Part shown: piece after piece, positions 17,820 through 25,138 of the stretch
How positions within the stretch are numbered: the stretch's first letter is position 1
How the letters are laid out: every line of letters begins with the position of its first letter
Source of the DNA: Balneolaceae bacterium
GTDB lineage: Bacteria > Bacteroidota > Rhodothermia > Balneolales > Balneolaceae
Direction of reading: 5' to 3'
NCBI GenBank assembly: GCA_017795005.1
Contig: CP051242.1
Span: 1,054,001-1,118,000 of the forward strand
Length of the DNA: 64,000 nt
The notes under the pieces: generated by a model
Databases searched by the model: none
Seen by the model: only the letters and a program-made list of their open reading frames with translations
What the model was told of the DNA's origin: nothing
Position numbers and translations under genes: made by a program

Positions 17820-18323
17820 TTATAGGTAGTCCTTTTCCAAACTCATCACCATACATTCATCTTCTCCAAAAGTTCTGTATTCAACGAATTTAAAACCAAG
17901 TCGCTTATAAAAACGAATGGCTCCTTTATTAGAAACTAACGGGTCAATAATAATTGCGCTGATATTCGGTTCCGAAAAACATTGTTCAATAGCCAGCTTC
18001 ATCATTTGGGTTCCAAAACCTTTATTCAAATAGTCTTTTTCTCCAATCCAGATATCGATGGCACGGAGGTTTTCTTCTACATCGCCCCAGTAATGAGTTT
18101 CTTCGAGTTGTGGGTCAATTATTTGTAGGAAACCAATTGGTTTTCCATTTACTTCTGCTATAAGTTGTTTCCTCCATTCAGGTTGAGGTTTCGAAAGATC
18201 TTCTTCCCAACCCCAGTAATCATTTGGATCTGATGCCAAAACATGTGGTTGTTCGTCCCAATATCTGAGTAAATCCAGATCACCGAGAGTGGCATTCCGA
18301 AAAGAAACAGTTGATTCATTCAT
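17820..18323 (-). CDS. GNAT acetyltransferase, AAC(6')-like
   Basis: This 167-residue N-acetyltransferase uses acetyl-CoA. The order of motifs matches the Acetyltransf_8/aminoglycoside 6'-N-acetyltransferase branch: a central IDIWIGEKDYLNKGFGTQMM (acetyl-CoA-binding Q/R-x-x-G-x-G/A region), then IIIDPLVSNKGAIRFYKRLG (motif B, DP-x-x-x-N-x-x-A-I-x-x-Y-x-x-x-G-F). Sequence alone does not show that it modifies aminoglycosides; the family also contains enzymes acting on amino sugars, siderophores and protein N-termini. The ATG at 18321-18323 is preferred over a GTG one codon upstream. It sits directly before the DUF5677-like gene on the same strand. Confidence 0.88.
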   Translation of the reverse strand: MNESTVSFRNATLGDLDLLRYWDEQPHVLASDPNDYWGWEEDLSKPQPEWRKQLIAEVNGKPIGFLQIIDPQLEETHYWGDVEENLRAIDIWIGEKDYLNKGFGTQMMKLAIEQCFSEPNISAIIIDPLVSNKGAIRFYKRLGFKFVEYRTFGEDECMVMSLEKDYL

Positions 18324-18359
18324 CACTCAAAATAGAAATTTGAGTTTATGTCTTGCTAC

Positions 18360-18647
18360 TTATTTCAAACAAAAAAAGTGATGGTGATGATGTCCGAATA
18401 ATAAATGACTAGCATAGGGCTCTGCATAAGCGGCACCGGCAGCTAATAAAAGTACTACAATTAGTCCGGTTGTTCTTCTGTTTTGTTTTGAAGAGTTTTT
18501 CAACGTCCATGCAATAAATGCAAACAAGCCTACAATTACTATTTTAAATAAGCGCTGTTCCCAGCTCAGGTAAGGATTGAAGCCTCCGATGATCCAAAGA
18601 AAAAGAAGGGAAGCTCCGGTTAAGAAAAAAGCTTTAGAGTTTTTCAT
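18360..18647 (-). CDS. Small membrane protein with natural polyhistidine tail
   Basis: The 95-residue protein has three predicted hydrophobic segments (about 7-25, 32-50 and 62-80) and no recognised family. The C-terminus after the last helix reads LLFGHHHHHFFCLK, a run of five histidines followed by aromatic residues and one cysteine. Such a tail could bind Ni, Zn or Cu, or simply be a surface feature. A two-hairpin terminator region separates it from the small membrane gene upstream. The stop is 33 bases before the acetyltransferase start, so it may lead that transcript. Confidence 0.7.
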   Translation of the reverse strand: MKNSKAFFLTGASLLFLWIIGGFNPYLSWEQRLFKIVIVGLFAFIAWTLKNSSKQNRRTTGLIVVLLLAAGAAYAEPYASHLLFGHHHHHFFCLK

Positions 18648-18691
18648 AGTAGGATAGATTATTAAAGTGATTAATTGATCACGGACGAAAA

Positions 18692-18725
18692 TAAAAAAGG
18701 TTTCGCCCAGTCAAGAGCGAAACCT
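18692..18725 (-). terminator. Intrinsic terminator between two small membrane protein genes
   Basis: On the minus strand, GGTTTCGC (18724-18717) pairs with GCGAAACC (18706-18699), followed by a T-rich run. A second small hairpin (AACCCA-GGA-TGGGTT, about 18724-18741) lies just upstream. It would end transcription of the gene at 18748-18933, and could alternatively attenuate the gene at 18360-18647. Confidence 0.8.
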
Positions 18726-18747
18726 GAACCCAGGATGGGTTTTATAA

Positions 18748-18933
18748 CTAACTAATCTTGTTGAAAAGCAATGTTTTTGCTTCCCGTAACACTAAAACTG
18801 TTGCGAAAATTAGTCCAACAAAAATGGCTTTTACTGCCATTTCAACAATTGTTACGTCCGGAGCTAATCCTCCTAAAATTCCAAAAAGTGTAATGCTGAT
18901 AACGGTGATGATGATGTATTTTGCGATTTCCAT
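18748..18933 (-). CDS. Small two-helix membrane protein
   Basis: This 61-residue protein has two hydrophobic segments (about 5-24 and 33-50) linked by the short polar turn APDVTIVE, then a basic tail. No family is recognised. It is supported as a real gene by its own ATG, by clean hydrophobic periodicity, and by the terminator right after it (18692-18725). It may be related in kind to the 95-residue membrane protein that follows: both contain I-x-G-G in the first hydrophobic stretch (WIIGGFNPYLSWEQ and GILGGLAPDVTIVE), followed by K-x-x-I/A-x-V-G-L. This suggests they are diverged paralogues. Confidence 0.65.
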   Translation of the reverse strand: MEIAKYIIITVISITLFGILGGLAPDVTIVEMAVKAIFVGLIFATVLVLREAKTLLFNKIS

Positions 18934-19040
18934 GATGTAATACCTGTGAATTATGTTTTCTCAGATGACCAACACTAAGACGAGACTAAAAAGGAAAAAG
19001 TGACAAAGATTTTTTAAGAAAAGCGTTTTTTTGTGAGATT

Positions 19041-20000
19041 TTACATCTCCTTAACATCTTTACGCCAATATCCCGCAAGAATAGAACCTGTAATATTCTG
19101 AATTATACTGAAGAGTGCGGGTGCCAGTCCCATAGTTGCAAGTTTTCCCATTTCAACGGCAATACCTGATGCCAGCCCTGAGTTTTGCATTCCAACTTCG
19201 AAGGCAATAGTCCGGGCAGATTTTTTATCTATTCCTAAAACCCTGATTATCCAATAGCCAAGACTGTAACCAATCAGATTGTGAAGTACCACTATTCCAA
19301 TCAGTAAAAAACCTATTGTCAAAAGAGAATCTCTTCCCGAAGCTGTAATGATGGCAATAATAAGTGCGATACCTGCCATCGATATCACAGGCATAATTTT
19401 TTCAAGTATTTTAAATCTTTCATAAAAGAAATAATTGAATAAAAGTCCTGCAATTATGGGTAGAATTACAATTTTAGTTATGCTCCAAAACATAGCTAAC
19501 ACATCGATTGGTACATAACTACTCGCAAGGAATTTCATAAGTATGGGTGTTAGAAATGGAGCGAGTATTGTTGCAAAAGCAGTAAGAGTGATCGAAAGAG
19601 CAACATTTGATTTCGAGATATAGCTCATAACATTAGAAGCTAATCCACTGGGAGAAGAACCTACTAAAATAACCCCTGCTGCAATTTCATCTGGTAGTCC
19701 TACAACTAAAACCAGAAGCAAACCAACAAAAGGCATAATTGTGAATTGACAAAGAAGCCCTGCTAAAATTGCTTTGGGCATTTTAAATACTCCGGCAAAG
19801 TCACTAATACTCATAGTAGTTCCCATACCGAACATAATGAGCATCAACAAAGGAATGATCAGAGAGCTTACATTAAAACTTCCCCAACTTGTAAAATGAG
19901 TTGGAAAAAGAAGCCCCCAAGTTACTGCAACCAGAACTGCGAGCGTAAAAGCCAGATTTCTAAAGTGAAGTCTTTGGGATGTTTTTTTCATAAAGGGCAT
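19041..20000 (-). CDS. Bile acid:sodium symporter family transporter
   Basis: The 319-residue integral membrane protein has about ten hydrophobic helices. Family signs are the FGMGTTMSISDF segment, the crossover SSPSGLASNVMSYISKSNVALSIT, and a second crossover with EVGMQNSGLASGIA; both carry the polar residues that bind sodium in ASBT-type folds. Bacterial members move pantothenate, pyruvate, 2-keto acids or other organic anions as well as bile acids, so the substrate is open. It is the last gene of a compact minus-strand run starting at 24573, with a 30-base gap to the VOC gene upstream. An alternative start three codons later (19991) is possible. Confidence 0.93.
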   Translation of the reverse strand: MPFMKKTSQRLHFRNLAFTLAVLVAVTWGLLFPTHFTSWGSFNVSSLIIPLLMLIMFGMGTTMSISDFAGVFKMPKAILAGLLCQFTIMPFVGLLLVLVVGLPDEIAAGVILVGSSPSGLASNVMSYISKSNVALSITLTAFATILAPFLTPILMKFLASSYVPIDVLAMFWSITKIVILPIIAGLLFNYFFYERFKILEKIMPVISMAGIALIIAIITASGRDSLLTIGFLLIGIVVLHNLIGYSLGYWIIRVLGIDKKSARTIAFEVGMQNSGLASGIAVEMGKLATMGLAPALFSIIQNITGSILAGYWRKDVKEM

Positions 20001-20030
20001 TTATAGAAGTATACAAAACCTCTGACCCTG

Positions 20031-20459
20031 TTACCCCATCATATTAAGAGCATCGTCAGTACCTATTTTTTCATACTCCTCATCATTGGGTTCCCAAAGT
20101 TCAATTTTATACCCATTGGGGTCCATGATCCAACCAAACTTCCCATATTCGAAGCTTTCTATTTCACCGACTATTTCAACTCCCTCTTTTTTAAGAGTAG
20201 CTAGTAATTCTTCAAGATCTTCAACACGATAGTTAATCATCGCATCTTTTTTACTGGGATTTGTATAAGTAGTATCACTTTTAAAAATACTCCATGCGGT
20301 AAATCCTTTTTTGGATTCATCTTCTCCATGTCGCCATTCAAAAGTTCCGCCCCACTGACCTGATTTAATTCCCAGATGCTTAGCGTACCATTCATTGGTT
20401 GCTTTGGGATTATCTGCTTTAAGGAATACTCCTCCGATACCGGTTACTCTTCTTTTCAT
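20031..20459 (-). CDS. VOC (glyoxalase/bleomycin resistance) family protein
   Basis: The protein has 142 residues and two beta-alpha-beta-beta-beta modules. The first reads VTGIGGVFLKADNPKATNEW followed by LGI, and the second contains VEDLEELLATLKKEGVEIVG with the family ending GKFGWIMDPNGYKIELWEP, whose Glu is normally a metal ligand. It could be a lyase, a dioxygenase or a binding protein. The long insertion WGGTFEWRHGEDESKKGFTA between the modules is common in uncharacterised VOC proteins. It is separated by 18 bases from the membrane gene upstream and is part of the putative operon 19041-24573. Confidence 0.92.
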   Translation of the reverse strand: MKRRVTGIGGVFLKADNPKATNEWYAKHLGIKSGQWGGTFEWRHGEDESKKGFTAWSIFKSDTTYTNPSKKDAMINYRVEDLEELLATLKKEGVEIVGEIESFEYGKFGWIMDPNGYKIELWEPNDEEYEKIGTDDALNMMG

Positions 20460-20477
20460 AATTATAACTCCATCATT

Positions 20478-20909
20478 TTAAGTTGTTCGAATTTTATTAA
20501 TCTTGTTGGCTAAGGTGTGTCCATGAAAGATTCCAAAAGGAACAATTATTAGTAATAATATCCACATCCATAAAGGAGTGAAATTTGAAAAATCTGAGAA
20601 AAAAGCTCCATAACTTAAACCTGCAAACTGAACTATAGTCAGAGTTATTATAGTGATCTTACTAACATTCTTTGCTATATAGGTAGCTATAAGGCCACCG
20701 CAGAGTGAACCAATAAATGTATATAGAATTTTTGCTCCTAAAATCCAGGGTCGATTTCTTATCTCGAAATATTCATCCTGATATGAACTCAGGTAATCAA
20801 AAGAATGACCACTTACTACTTTTACAATCATAAATTCCACGACCTCTGTGAGAAGTGTAATAGTAATCATACCTAATAAGAAGGCAACGATAAAGCGTAT
20901 AAATTTCAT
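20478..20909 (-). CDS. Four-helix integral membrane protein, unknown function
   Basis: The 143-residue protein has hydrophobic helices at about 5-24, 58-80 (with LCGGLIATYIAK), 86-106 and 112-130. The first helix is followed by a polar extracytoplasmic loop containing SYQDEYFEIRNRPWILG, a pattern seen in small uncharacterised membrane proteins of this phylum. I cannot name a family. It lies 5 bases after the VOC gene stop at 20915, so translation is probably coupled within the operon. Confidence 0.8.
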   Translation of the reverse strand: MKFIRFIVAFLLGMITITLLTEVVEFMIVKVVSGHSFDYLSSYQDEYFEIRNRPWILGAKILYTFIGSLCGGLIATYIAKNVSKITIITLTIVQFAGLSYGAFFSDFSNFTPLWMWILLLIIVPFGIFHGHTLANKINKIRTT

Positions 20910-20914
20910 TTCAA

Positions 20915-21271
20915 CTACTCGTTATGCTGGTCAAATAAAATCTGATTACCATCCGGATCTTCAATACAGAAATGACAAGGTCCTTTCTCATCTTTAATAG
21001 AGGGTGATTCCATCAAAAAGCTGACACCTTTTTCTTTCAGATCAGAATGAATAGTTCGGGCATCGGTTGGATTGAAAGTGATAATGTTCTCTTCAAACAT
21101 ATCCTGAAAAAGCCCGATTTTATAATCTCCTCGTTTCATGATCAGCCATTTTTCTTCGACTGATCCAAAGTCTGTTAATGCCTCAAATCCCAGCTTTTCA
21201 TAAAACTCCTTCGAAGCTTTTATATCTTTTACCGCAAGGGATAGGGAATGAATCCCAAATTGATCGCTCAT
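20915..21271 (-). CDS. VOC family protein (glyoxalase-like)
   Basis: The 118-residue protein starts at the ATG 21269-21271; a longer frame to 21337 would overlap the gene upstream by 65 bases and adds a non-family leader. It contains IHSLSLAVKDIKASKEFYEK, a central IGLFQDMFEENIITFNP, and the second-module end CHFCIEDPDGNQILFDQ. Several VOC relatives with this pattern are annotated as lactoylglutathione lyase-like. Metal ligands expected at His/Glu positions are plausible (His8 region and the Asp of LFDQ), but the final residue is Asp instead of Glu, so a catalytic role is unsure. It is 1 base away from the stop of the preceding gene. Confidence 0.9.
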   Translation of the reverse strand: MSDQFGIHSLSLAVKDIKASKEFYEKLGFEALTDFGSVEEKWLIMKRGDYKIGLFQDMFEENIITFNPTDARTIHSDLKEKGVSFLMESPSIKDEKGPCHFCIEDPDGNQILFDQHNE

Positions 21272-21272
21272 A

Positions 21273-21740
21273 TTATTCTTTTTTTCGTTGATAAATTGCT
21301 TTTCCAAATTGTGCGTACTCTCCATTTCTGAGTACAAAATCAGTCACTTCCATTTCATCTGAGTTAAGAAGGGTGTATTCGGTTCTTCCTTGTTCAAAAT
21401 CTACAGTACCCCAGTAGATGGTTAACGTCAGATTATCCAAGGTTCCTGAAAGAGGGAATGAAACCCCACGGGAGTCCAGCCAATAACCGGTTACTGAATC
21501 ACCTTCAATTTGATAATAGCCATGTGCAACCATGCTAAATGCTCCATTATTGAGAGCATTCATAAAATCCAGACGATAAAACTTGTTATTCAGTACTTTT
21601 TCCCATTCCATGCCGAAGGTAGCTTCTGTATTGTATAAACTTCCTGATCCTTCCCATTTTCCAAGGAAAGATTCCGGAAGTTGTGCTTTTGCAGAAATAG
21701 TGATTAATCCGGCAATTAAAATGAGAATAGTTTTTTTCAT
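21273..21740 (-). CDS. Secreted lipocalin-like (DUF1579-type) protein
   Basis: The 155-residue protein has a clear signal peptide (MKKTILILIAGLITISAKAQ). The mature part begins LPESFLGKWEGSGSLYNTE and goes on as alternating beta strands, with W-x-G near the start and GYWLDSRG in the middle. This resembles the heme- or lipid-binding lipocalin-like barrels grouped as DUF1579 and relatives. It probably sits in the periplasm or on the surface. It lies between the DUF6265 gene (2-base gap) and a VOC gene (1-base gap), so all three are surely co-transcribed. Its function is unknown. Confidence 0.82.
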   Translation of the reverse strand: MKKTILILIAGLITISAKAQLPESFLGKWEGSGSLYNTEATFGMEWEKVLNNKFYRLDFMNALNNGAFSMVAHGYYQIEGDSVTGYWLDSRGVSFPLSGTLDNLTLTIYWGTVDFEQGRTEYTLLNSDEMEVTDFVLRNGEYAQFGKAIYQRKKE

Positions 21741-21742
21741 TG

Positions 21743-22189
21743 TTAATCAAATTTGGTTTTAGTCCAGGTCCATTGCATTCCTTTTTCACCAGATTTGTCC
21801 TCTATTCTTGCCGTAAGTGAGCTACCATCACGGGAGTAGATAATTCGTTGAGGAAAGTCATTCTCCATGTTTTCAAACACGACCTTATTTTCAGATACTT
21901 CAGTGAGTGTAAACGGAGTTGGAGTCTGACCTCCGGGACTTGCTAAATAGACAATTTTTTCTTCTGATTCGACTATGCGTAGAAATTCAAATGAGCTTCT
22001 TCCATTCGGATATACTCCACGGTTAACTCCAATCATCATCCCACCGGCTGCAGTTGACCATAGTTCCTCAGAGGAGCTTCCGTTTTCCTGATTAGTCCAG
22101 TATCCATTCATCCAGCTAAGATCGGAAAGCGACTGCGCGGTTACTGAAGTTGAGAGAAATAACAAGAGTATAAAAGTGATTGTTTTCAT
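21743..22189 (-). CDS. Secreted DUF6265 family protein
   Basis: From the ATG at 22187-22189 the protein has 148 residues and starts with a signal peptide (MKTITFILLLFLSTSVTAQS). The longer frame up to 22264 uses a GTG and would bury the signal peptide, so it is rejected. The mature part matches DUF6265: LSDLSWMNGYWTNQENG, EELWSTAAGGMMIGVNRGV, FEFLRIVE, and the C-terminal strand FPQRIIYSRDGSSLTARIE. The fold is probably a lipocalin-like barrel. The function of the family is unknown. It follows the AraC regulator gene by about 76 bases and precedes the lipocalin-like gene by 2. Confidence 0.88.
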   Translation of the reverse strand: MKTITFILLLFLSTSVTAQSLSDLSWMNGYWTNQENGSSSEELWSTAAGGMMIGVNRGVYPNGRSSFEFLRIVESEEKIVYLASPGGQTPTPFTLTEVSENKVVFENMENDFPQRIIYSRDGSSLTARIEDKSGEKGMQWTWTKTKFD

Positions 22190-22265
22190 TATTCGGTTTT
22201 TAAATTGAGATTGATTCTCAAAATTAAAATCAGGAAAGCGATATGTATTGGAAAAAACCGACACT

Positions 22266-23081
22266 TTAGTTTACAAAAGGGCGTTTTAAAAAGAAATTGG
22301 CCATGTTTTCATCTTCAAAGAAATAAGAAGAGGGGTCCTCACCGGTAAACTCCTGAAAATTATTGATGAAATGGGATTGGTCATAAAATCCGCTTAGATG
22401 AGCAACTTCACTCCATGACAGTTTTTTCTTTTGAATAAGCTGAAAAATATAATTGAAGCGGATAATTCTAGTGTAGAATTTTGGGGAAAGCCCTACATAC
22501 TTATCAAACAGGCGCTCAAGCTTTCTTTCACCTACAGAGAGAATACCAGCCAGGTCTGAAACAGAAATAACACCATCTTTTTCAAAAATAAGTTCAAGTG
22601 CTTTTTCTACAAGTAAATCATTTTTCTTTTCAGCTGATTTCCGTTCAGAAAAAAACTTATTGAGCGAATCCACCTTTTCGAAATAAGGAGTGGGGGAAAG
22701 GAGATGTTCAGTAAGAAATTTAAATTCTTCTTTAAGATATGAATTCAAATTCACCACCTTATCCGTTAGATCACTCATTTCAATTCCGAAAAGGCGGGTT
22801 AATCCGGAAGGTTTGAACTTAATCCCAATCATTCCGGAACTCCCTGTATTTTCTAACAGGAAGTGGTTTCGAATTTGTCCGGCAAGTAAGCATGTTTCCT
22901 GGGTTTCCCATTTACCGGAGATATTAATTCGGTAGGGGTCACGATAATGGAATATTATCTCCGGGAATCCATCCGGTATGATTTTCTGCTGATGGGGTGT
23001 ACGATCATTACTTTCAATTACCCAATAGCAATCAATGAAATTGGTTAGGGTAAAGTAAGGTTCAATTCGATCGTACAACAT
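22266..23081 (-). CDS. AraC family transcriptional regulator (DUF6597 sensor domain)
   Basis: The N-terminal DUF6597-type domain of this 271-residue regulator (about 1-140) carries KIIPDGFPEIIFHY and GIKFKPSGLTRLFGI. The C-terminal AraC HTH pair (about 165-255) has VSDLAGILSVGERKLERLFDKYVGLSPKFYTRIIRFN and then SWSEVAHLSGFYDQSHFINNFQEFTGEDPSSYF, the standard second-helix signature. It lies inside the run of small stress-type genes and is likely their regulator, though no operator could be recognised. It starts 11 bases after the SRPBCC gene stop. The effector is not apparent. Confidence 0.93.
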   Translation of the reverse strand: MLYDRIEPYFTLTNFIDCYWVIESNDRTPHQQKIIPDGFPEIIFHYRDPYRINISGKWETQETCLLAGQIRNHFLLENTGSSGMIGIKFKPSGLTRLFGIEMSDLTDKVVNLNSYLKEEFKFLTEHLLSPTPYFEKVDSLNKFFSERKSAEKKNDLLVEKALELIFEKDGVISVSDLAGILSVGERKLERLFDKYVGLSPKFYTRIIRFNYIFQLIQKKKLSWSEVAHLSGFYDQSHFINNFQEFTGEDPSSYFFEDENMANFFLKRPFVN

Positions 23082-23092
23082 TGCGCTAAATT

Positions 23093-23527
23093 TTATTGTT
23101 CTTCAGCTGCGGACTTGAAAGCATCCAGATATTTCTGACTTTGCTTTTTAAGTGCTCCGCCCATAAAGAACGACATAATTTTCATAAAACCAGAAAACTG
23201 GAAGTCATTATGGTTTATAATTTTTGTTGATTGCTCATCTATTTCAGAAAACTCAAATTCAACAGTATGGATCATTCCCGGGGTATTATATTGGACAGCA
23301 TGCTTATGAGGAAAGTCACTGATTAATACGGCTTCCTTTAACTCCATTTCTCTGCCTTTCATATCAAATACGAAGACAGATTCGGTTCCTTCTTCACCAT
23401 GGCTTCCTTTTATATTTCGGTGTTCCTTCAAACCTTCCATCCACAACGGATATTTCTCCGGATTTTTATAAAAAGTAATTACCTCATCAAGTGGCTTATT
23501 GATGGTGGCTTCAAGTGTATGATTCAT
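23093..23527 (-). CDS. SRPBCC (START-like) ligand-binding protein
   Basis: The 144-residue protein starts at the ATG at 23525-23527; the frame extends two codons to a TTG. The pattern is that of polyketide cyclase/SRPBCC proteins: a first strand HTLEATINKPLDEVITFYKN, the helical pair KYPLWMEGLKEHR, curved sheet strands around 60-115 (VEFEFSEIDEQSTKIINHND), and a long C-terminal helix (GALKKQSQKYLDAFKSAAEE). Such proteins bind hydrophobic ligands in a deep cavity. There is no signal peptide. Its place among DUF1801 and AraC genes is a combination often seen in uncharacterised stress loci. Confidence 0.87.
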   Translation of the reverse strand: MNHTLEATINKPLDEVITFYKNPEKYPLWMEGLKEHRNIKGSHGEEGTESVFVFDMKGREMELKEAVLISDFPHKHAVQYNTPGMIHTVEFEFSEIDEQSTKIINHNDFQFSGFMKIMSFFMGGALKKQSQKYLDAFKSAAEEQ

Positions 23528-23557
23528 GATCAATTAGTTTGAGAGTCAGGTACTCTG

Positions 23558-24013
23558 TTATCGTTTGATTGCTTTTTCATAGATGTTTATCCATTCCTGA
23601 ACTGTCATCTTGGTAGCAAGTTCTGCGATCAAATCATAGGGAATTTGCTCAGGCTTCTTGAAGCGAATACAACTTTTACCCATATCGAGCTTGGTTTTAA
23701 CATGATTCGGATAGTCTTCCACAAACCAGTTAAGTAGTTCCTCATTAGCATAAATACCTAAATGGTATAATGCGATATAATTCTTTTGAGAAGCAATATT
23801 TATAAAAGGGAGCGGGAGTTTTGGATCACAGTGATATCCATCCGGGTAAATACTCTGTGGAACAACATATCCTATCATTCCATAATTAATACATTCTTCA
23901 AACCCTTCCGGCAAGTTTTCCAGAAGAACCTGACGAAGCTTTTCCATAGGTTCTTTTCTATCTACTGGTACTTTTTCCAAATATTCTTCGGGGGTGTTGG
24001 CTTTAATTTGCAT
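23558..24013 (-). CDS. DUF1801 (YdhG-like) domain protein
   Basis: Signature parts of this 151-residue cytosolic protein are EYLEKVPVDRKEPMEKLRQV, the central GFEECINYGMIGYVVP, INIASQKNYIALYHLGIY, and CIRFKKPEQIPYDLIAELAT near the end. DUF1801 proteins have a YdhG-like fold and no proven biochemical role; relatives include putative iron chaperones and stress proteins. It abuts the DUF4199 gene (2-base gap) and is followed by the SRPBCC gene after 30 bases. Confidence 0.92.
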   Translation of the reverse strand: MQIKANTPEEYLEKVPVDRKEPMEKLRQVLLENLPEGFEECINYGMIGYVVPQSIYPDGYHCDPKLPLPFINIASQKNYIALYHLGIYANEELLNWFVEDYPNHVKTKLDMGKSCIRFKKPEQIPYDLIAELATKMTVQEWINIYEKAIKR

Positions 24014-24015
24014 AG

Positions 24016-24573
24016 TTATTCAGGTTGAGTAGTTAATTCTTCAGATTTCAGGAAATTTGGAAATACACTAAACAGTCCTGCGCTTACGAGAGAAAAAAGG
24101 AGTCCTACGGGGAAGATTTCCGTGAAGGTAATAGGAAGTCTATAGAGAGGATTTCCATAATTAGCTTTCATCTCCTCCATTTTCTGAATGGTTTCATTTA
24201 GTTCTGTCTCACTAGCTCCGGATTCACGTGTCTTTTCAATAATTGAATCCGTGTATTCCTGTATGAAGGCATAGTCAGTCGCATAGAGATTCACTTCCCA
24301 CGCTAACACATATACTACCCCTGCAATTAAGGAGATTCCCAAACCGACTTTTAAAGCAGTTTTAAATTTGATAACCCCACCCAATTCCTGATCCCGGTAA
24401 TTCTTAGTAGCAACAAAGATCATTGAAAAACCGATGATCATAATGGAGTAACCGATGGCCTCGGAAGCAAAGAAGGAATTTGCACCGGAACTGGCTGCCC
24501 AGATTCCCAGCATCATACTTCCTATAATAACGGCTCCGGTAATAGAGCCATAAACAAGTATTATTCTGTTCAT
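24016..24573 (-). CDS. DUF4199 membrane protein
   Basis: The protein has 185 residues and four predicted transmembrane helices (about 5-28, 36-55, 72-95 and 145-170). The sequence around NYRDQELGGVIKFKTALKVGLGISLIAGVVY is the DUF4199 hallmark. A long extracytoplasmic or cytoplasmic helical loop (about 105-140, with EKTRESGASETELNETIQKMEEMK) lies between helices 3 and 4. The function is unknown. It appears to be the first gene of the compact minus-strand run. About 150 bases separate it from the LuxR gene, including a hairpin at 24690-24718, so it probably has its own promoter. Confidence 0.92.
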   Translation of the reverse strand: MNRIILVYGSITGAVIIGSMMLGIWAASSGANSFFASEAIGYSIMIIGFSMIFVATKNYRDQELGGVIKFKTALKVGLGISLIAGVVYVLAWEVNLYATDYAFIQEYTDSIIEKTRESGASETELNETIQKMEEMKANYGNPLYRLPITFTEIFPVGLLFSLVSAGLFSVFPNFLKSEELTTQPE

Positions 24574-24689
24574 AATTTTGATATTAGTGTTGGTTTAACT
24601 GGCAAAAAGAAAAGGAATACCCCAACTAATTCCGTCACCCGAAAGTATGATTTTGCGAAAATCATCCCAAAAGGTGAATTAATAAGATG

Positions 24690-24718
24690 AGTGATGAGTG
24701 AGTTTCATCACCTTTCAC
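24690..24718 (-). terminator. Word-repeat hairpin after the LuxR gene
   Basis: On the minus strand, just after the TGA at 24722-24724, GGTGATGA pairs with TCATCAC(T/C) about 15 bases on. It is surrounded by repeats of GTGA and TGAG words. It could end the transcript of the membrane LuxR gene. The T tract is poor, so terminator strength is uncertain. Confidence 0.5.
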
Positions 24719-24721
24719 CTC

Positions 24722-25138
24722 TCACTTAATCAATTTAAGTGACTTAGCCTTTTCCACAGCCTGAGTTCTGCGATTGACTTCCAGCTTTTCGTATAACCTT
24801 GAAAGATGAGTTTTTACAGTGTTGATGGAAACAAATAATTTCCCGGCAATTTCCTGGTTCGAAAGTCCTTCTGCTACCAGTTCTAATACTTCCAGCTCCC
24901 GTTCACTGATGCCCAGGTAATTGAGTGCTTTTTCATTTTTCTGAAATTCTACGCTGACTTTTTTTGGAGAAGTAAGTTTTTGCCCAACCCAGAGTCCGAA
25001 TCCGGCAAACATCAGGGCTATAATAAAAATAAAGGCTTCCTCAGAAAGGTCACGAACAAAATAACGGTACTCGAAATACTCGAGAAGGAAAACGAGAACA
25101 GCGAGAACAAGTCCATATAAGAAGATGGTTTTCTTCAT
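24722..25138 (-). CDS. Membrane-anchored LuxR-type transcription factor
   Basis: Two transmembrane helices of this 138-residue protein (about 4-22 and 33-52) are followed by a linker and a complete LuxR/FixJ HTH domain (about 70-135: ISERELEVLELVAEGLSNQEIAGKLFVSINTVKTHLSRLYEKLEVNRRTQAV). It has no receiver domain, so it is not a classical response regulator. A DNA-binding domain tethered to the membrane by two helices suggests direct sensing in or near the membrane. The start codon overlaps the stop of the upstream 164-residue gene (ATGA), so the two are translationally coupled. DUF4199 starts about 150 bases downstream and is a possible target. Confidence 0.9.
   Translation of the reverse strand: MKKTIFLYGLVLAVLVFLLEYFEYRYFVRDLSEEAFIFIIALMFAGFGLWVGQKLTSPKKVSVEFQKNEKALNYLGISERELEVLELVAEGLSNQEIAGKLFVSINTVKTHLSRLYEKLEVNRRTQAVEKAKSLKLIK

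Noticed and set aside
21272-21337. Upstream start for the VOC protein
   Set aside because: It would overlap the end of the preceding secreted protein gene and adds residues that are not part of the fold.
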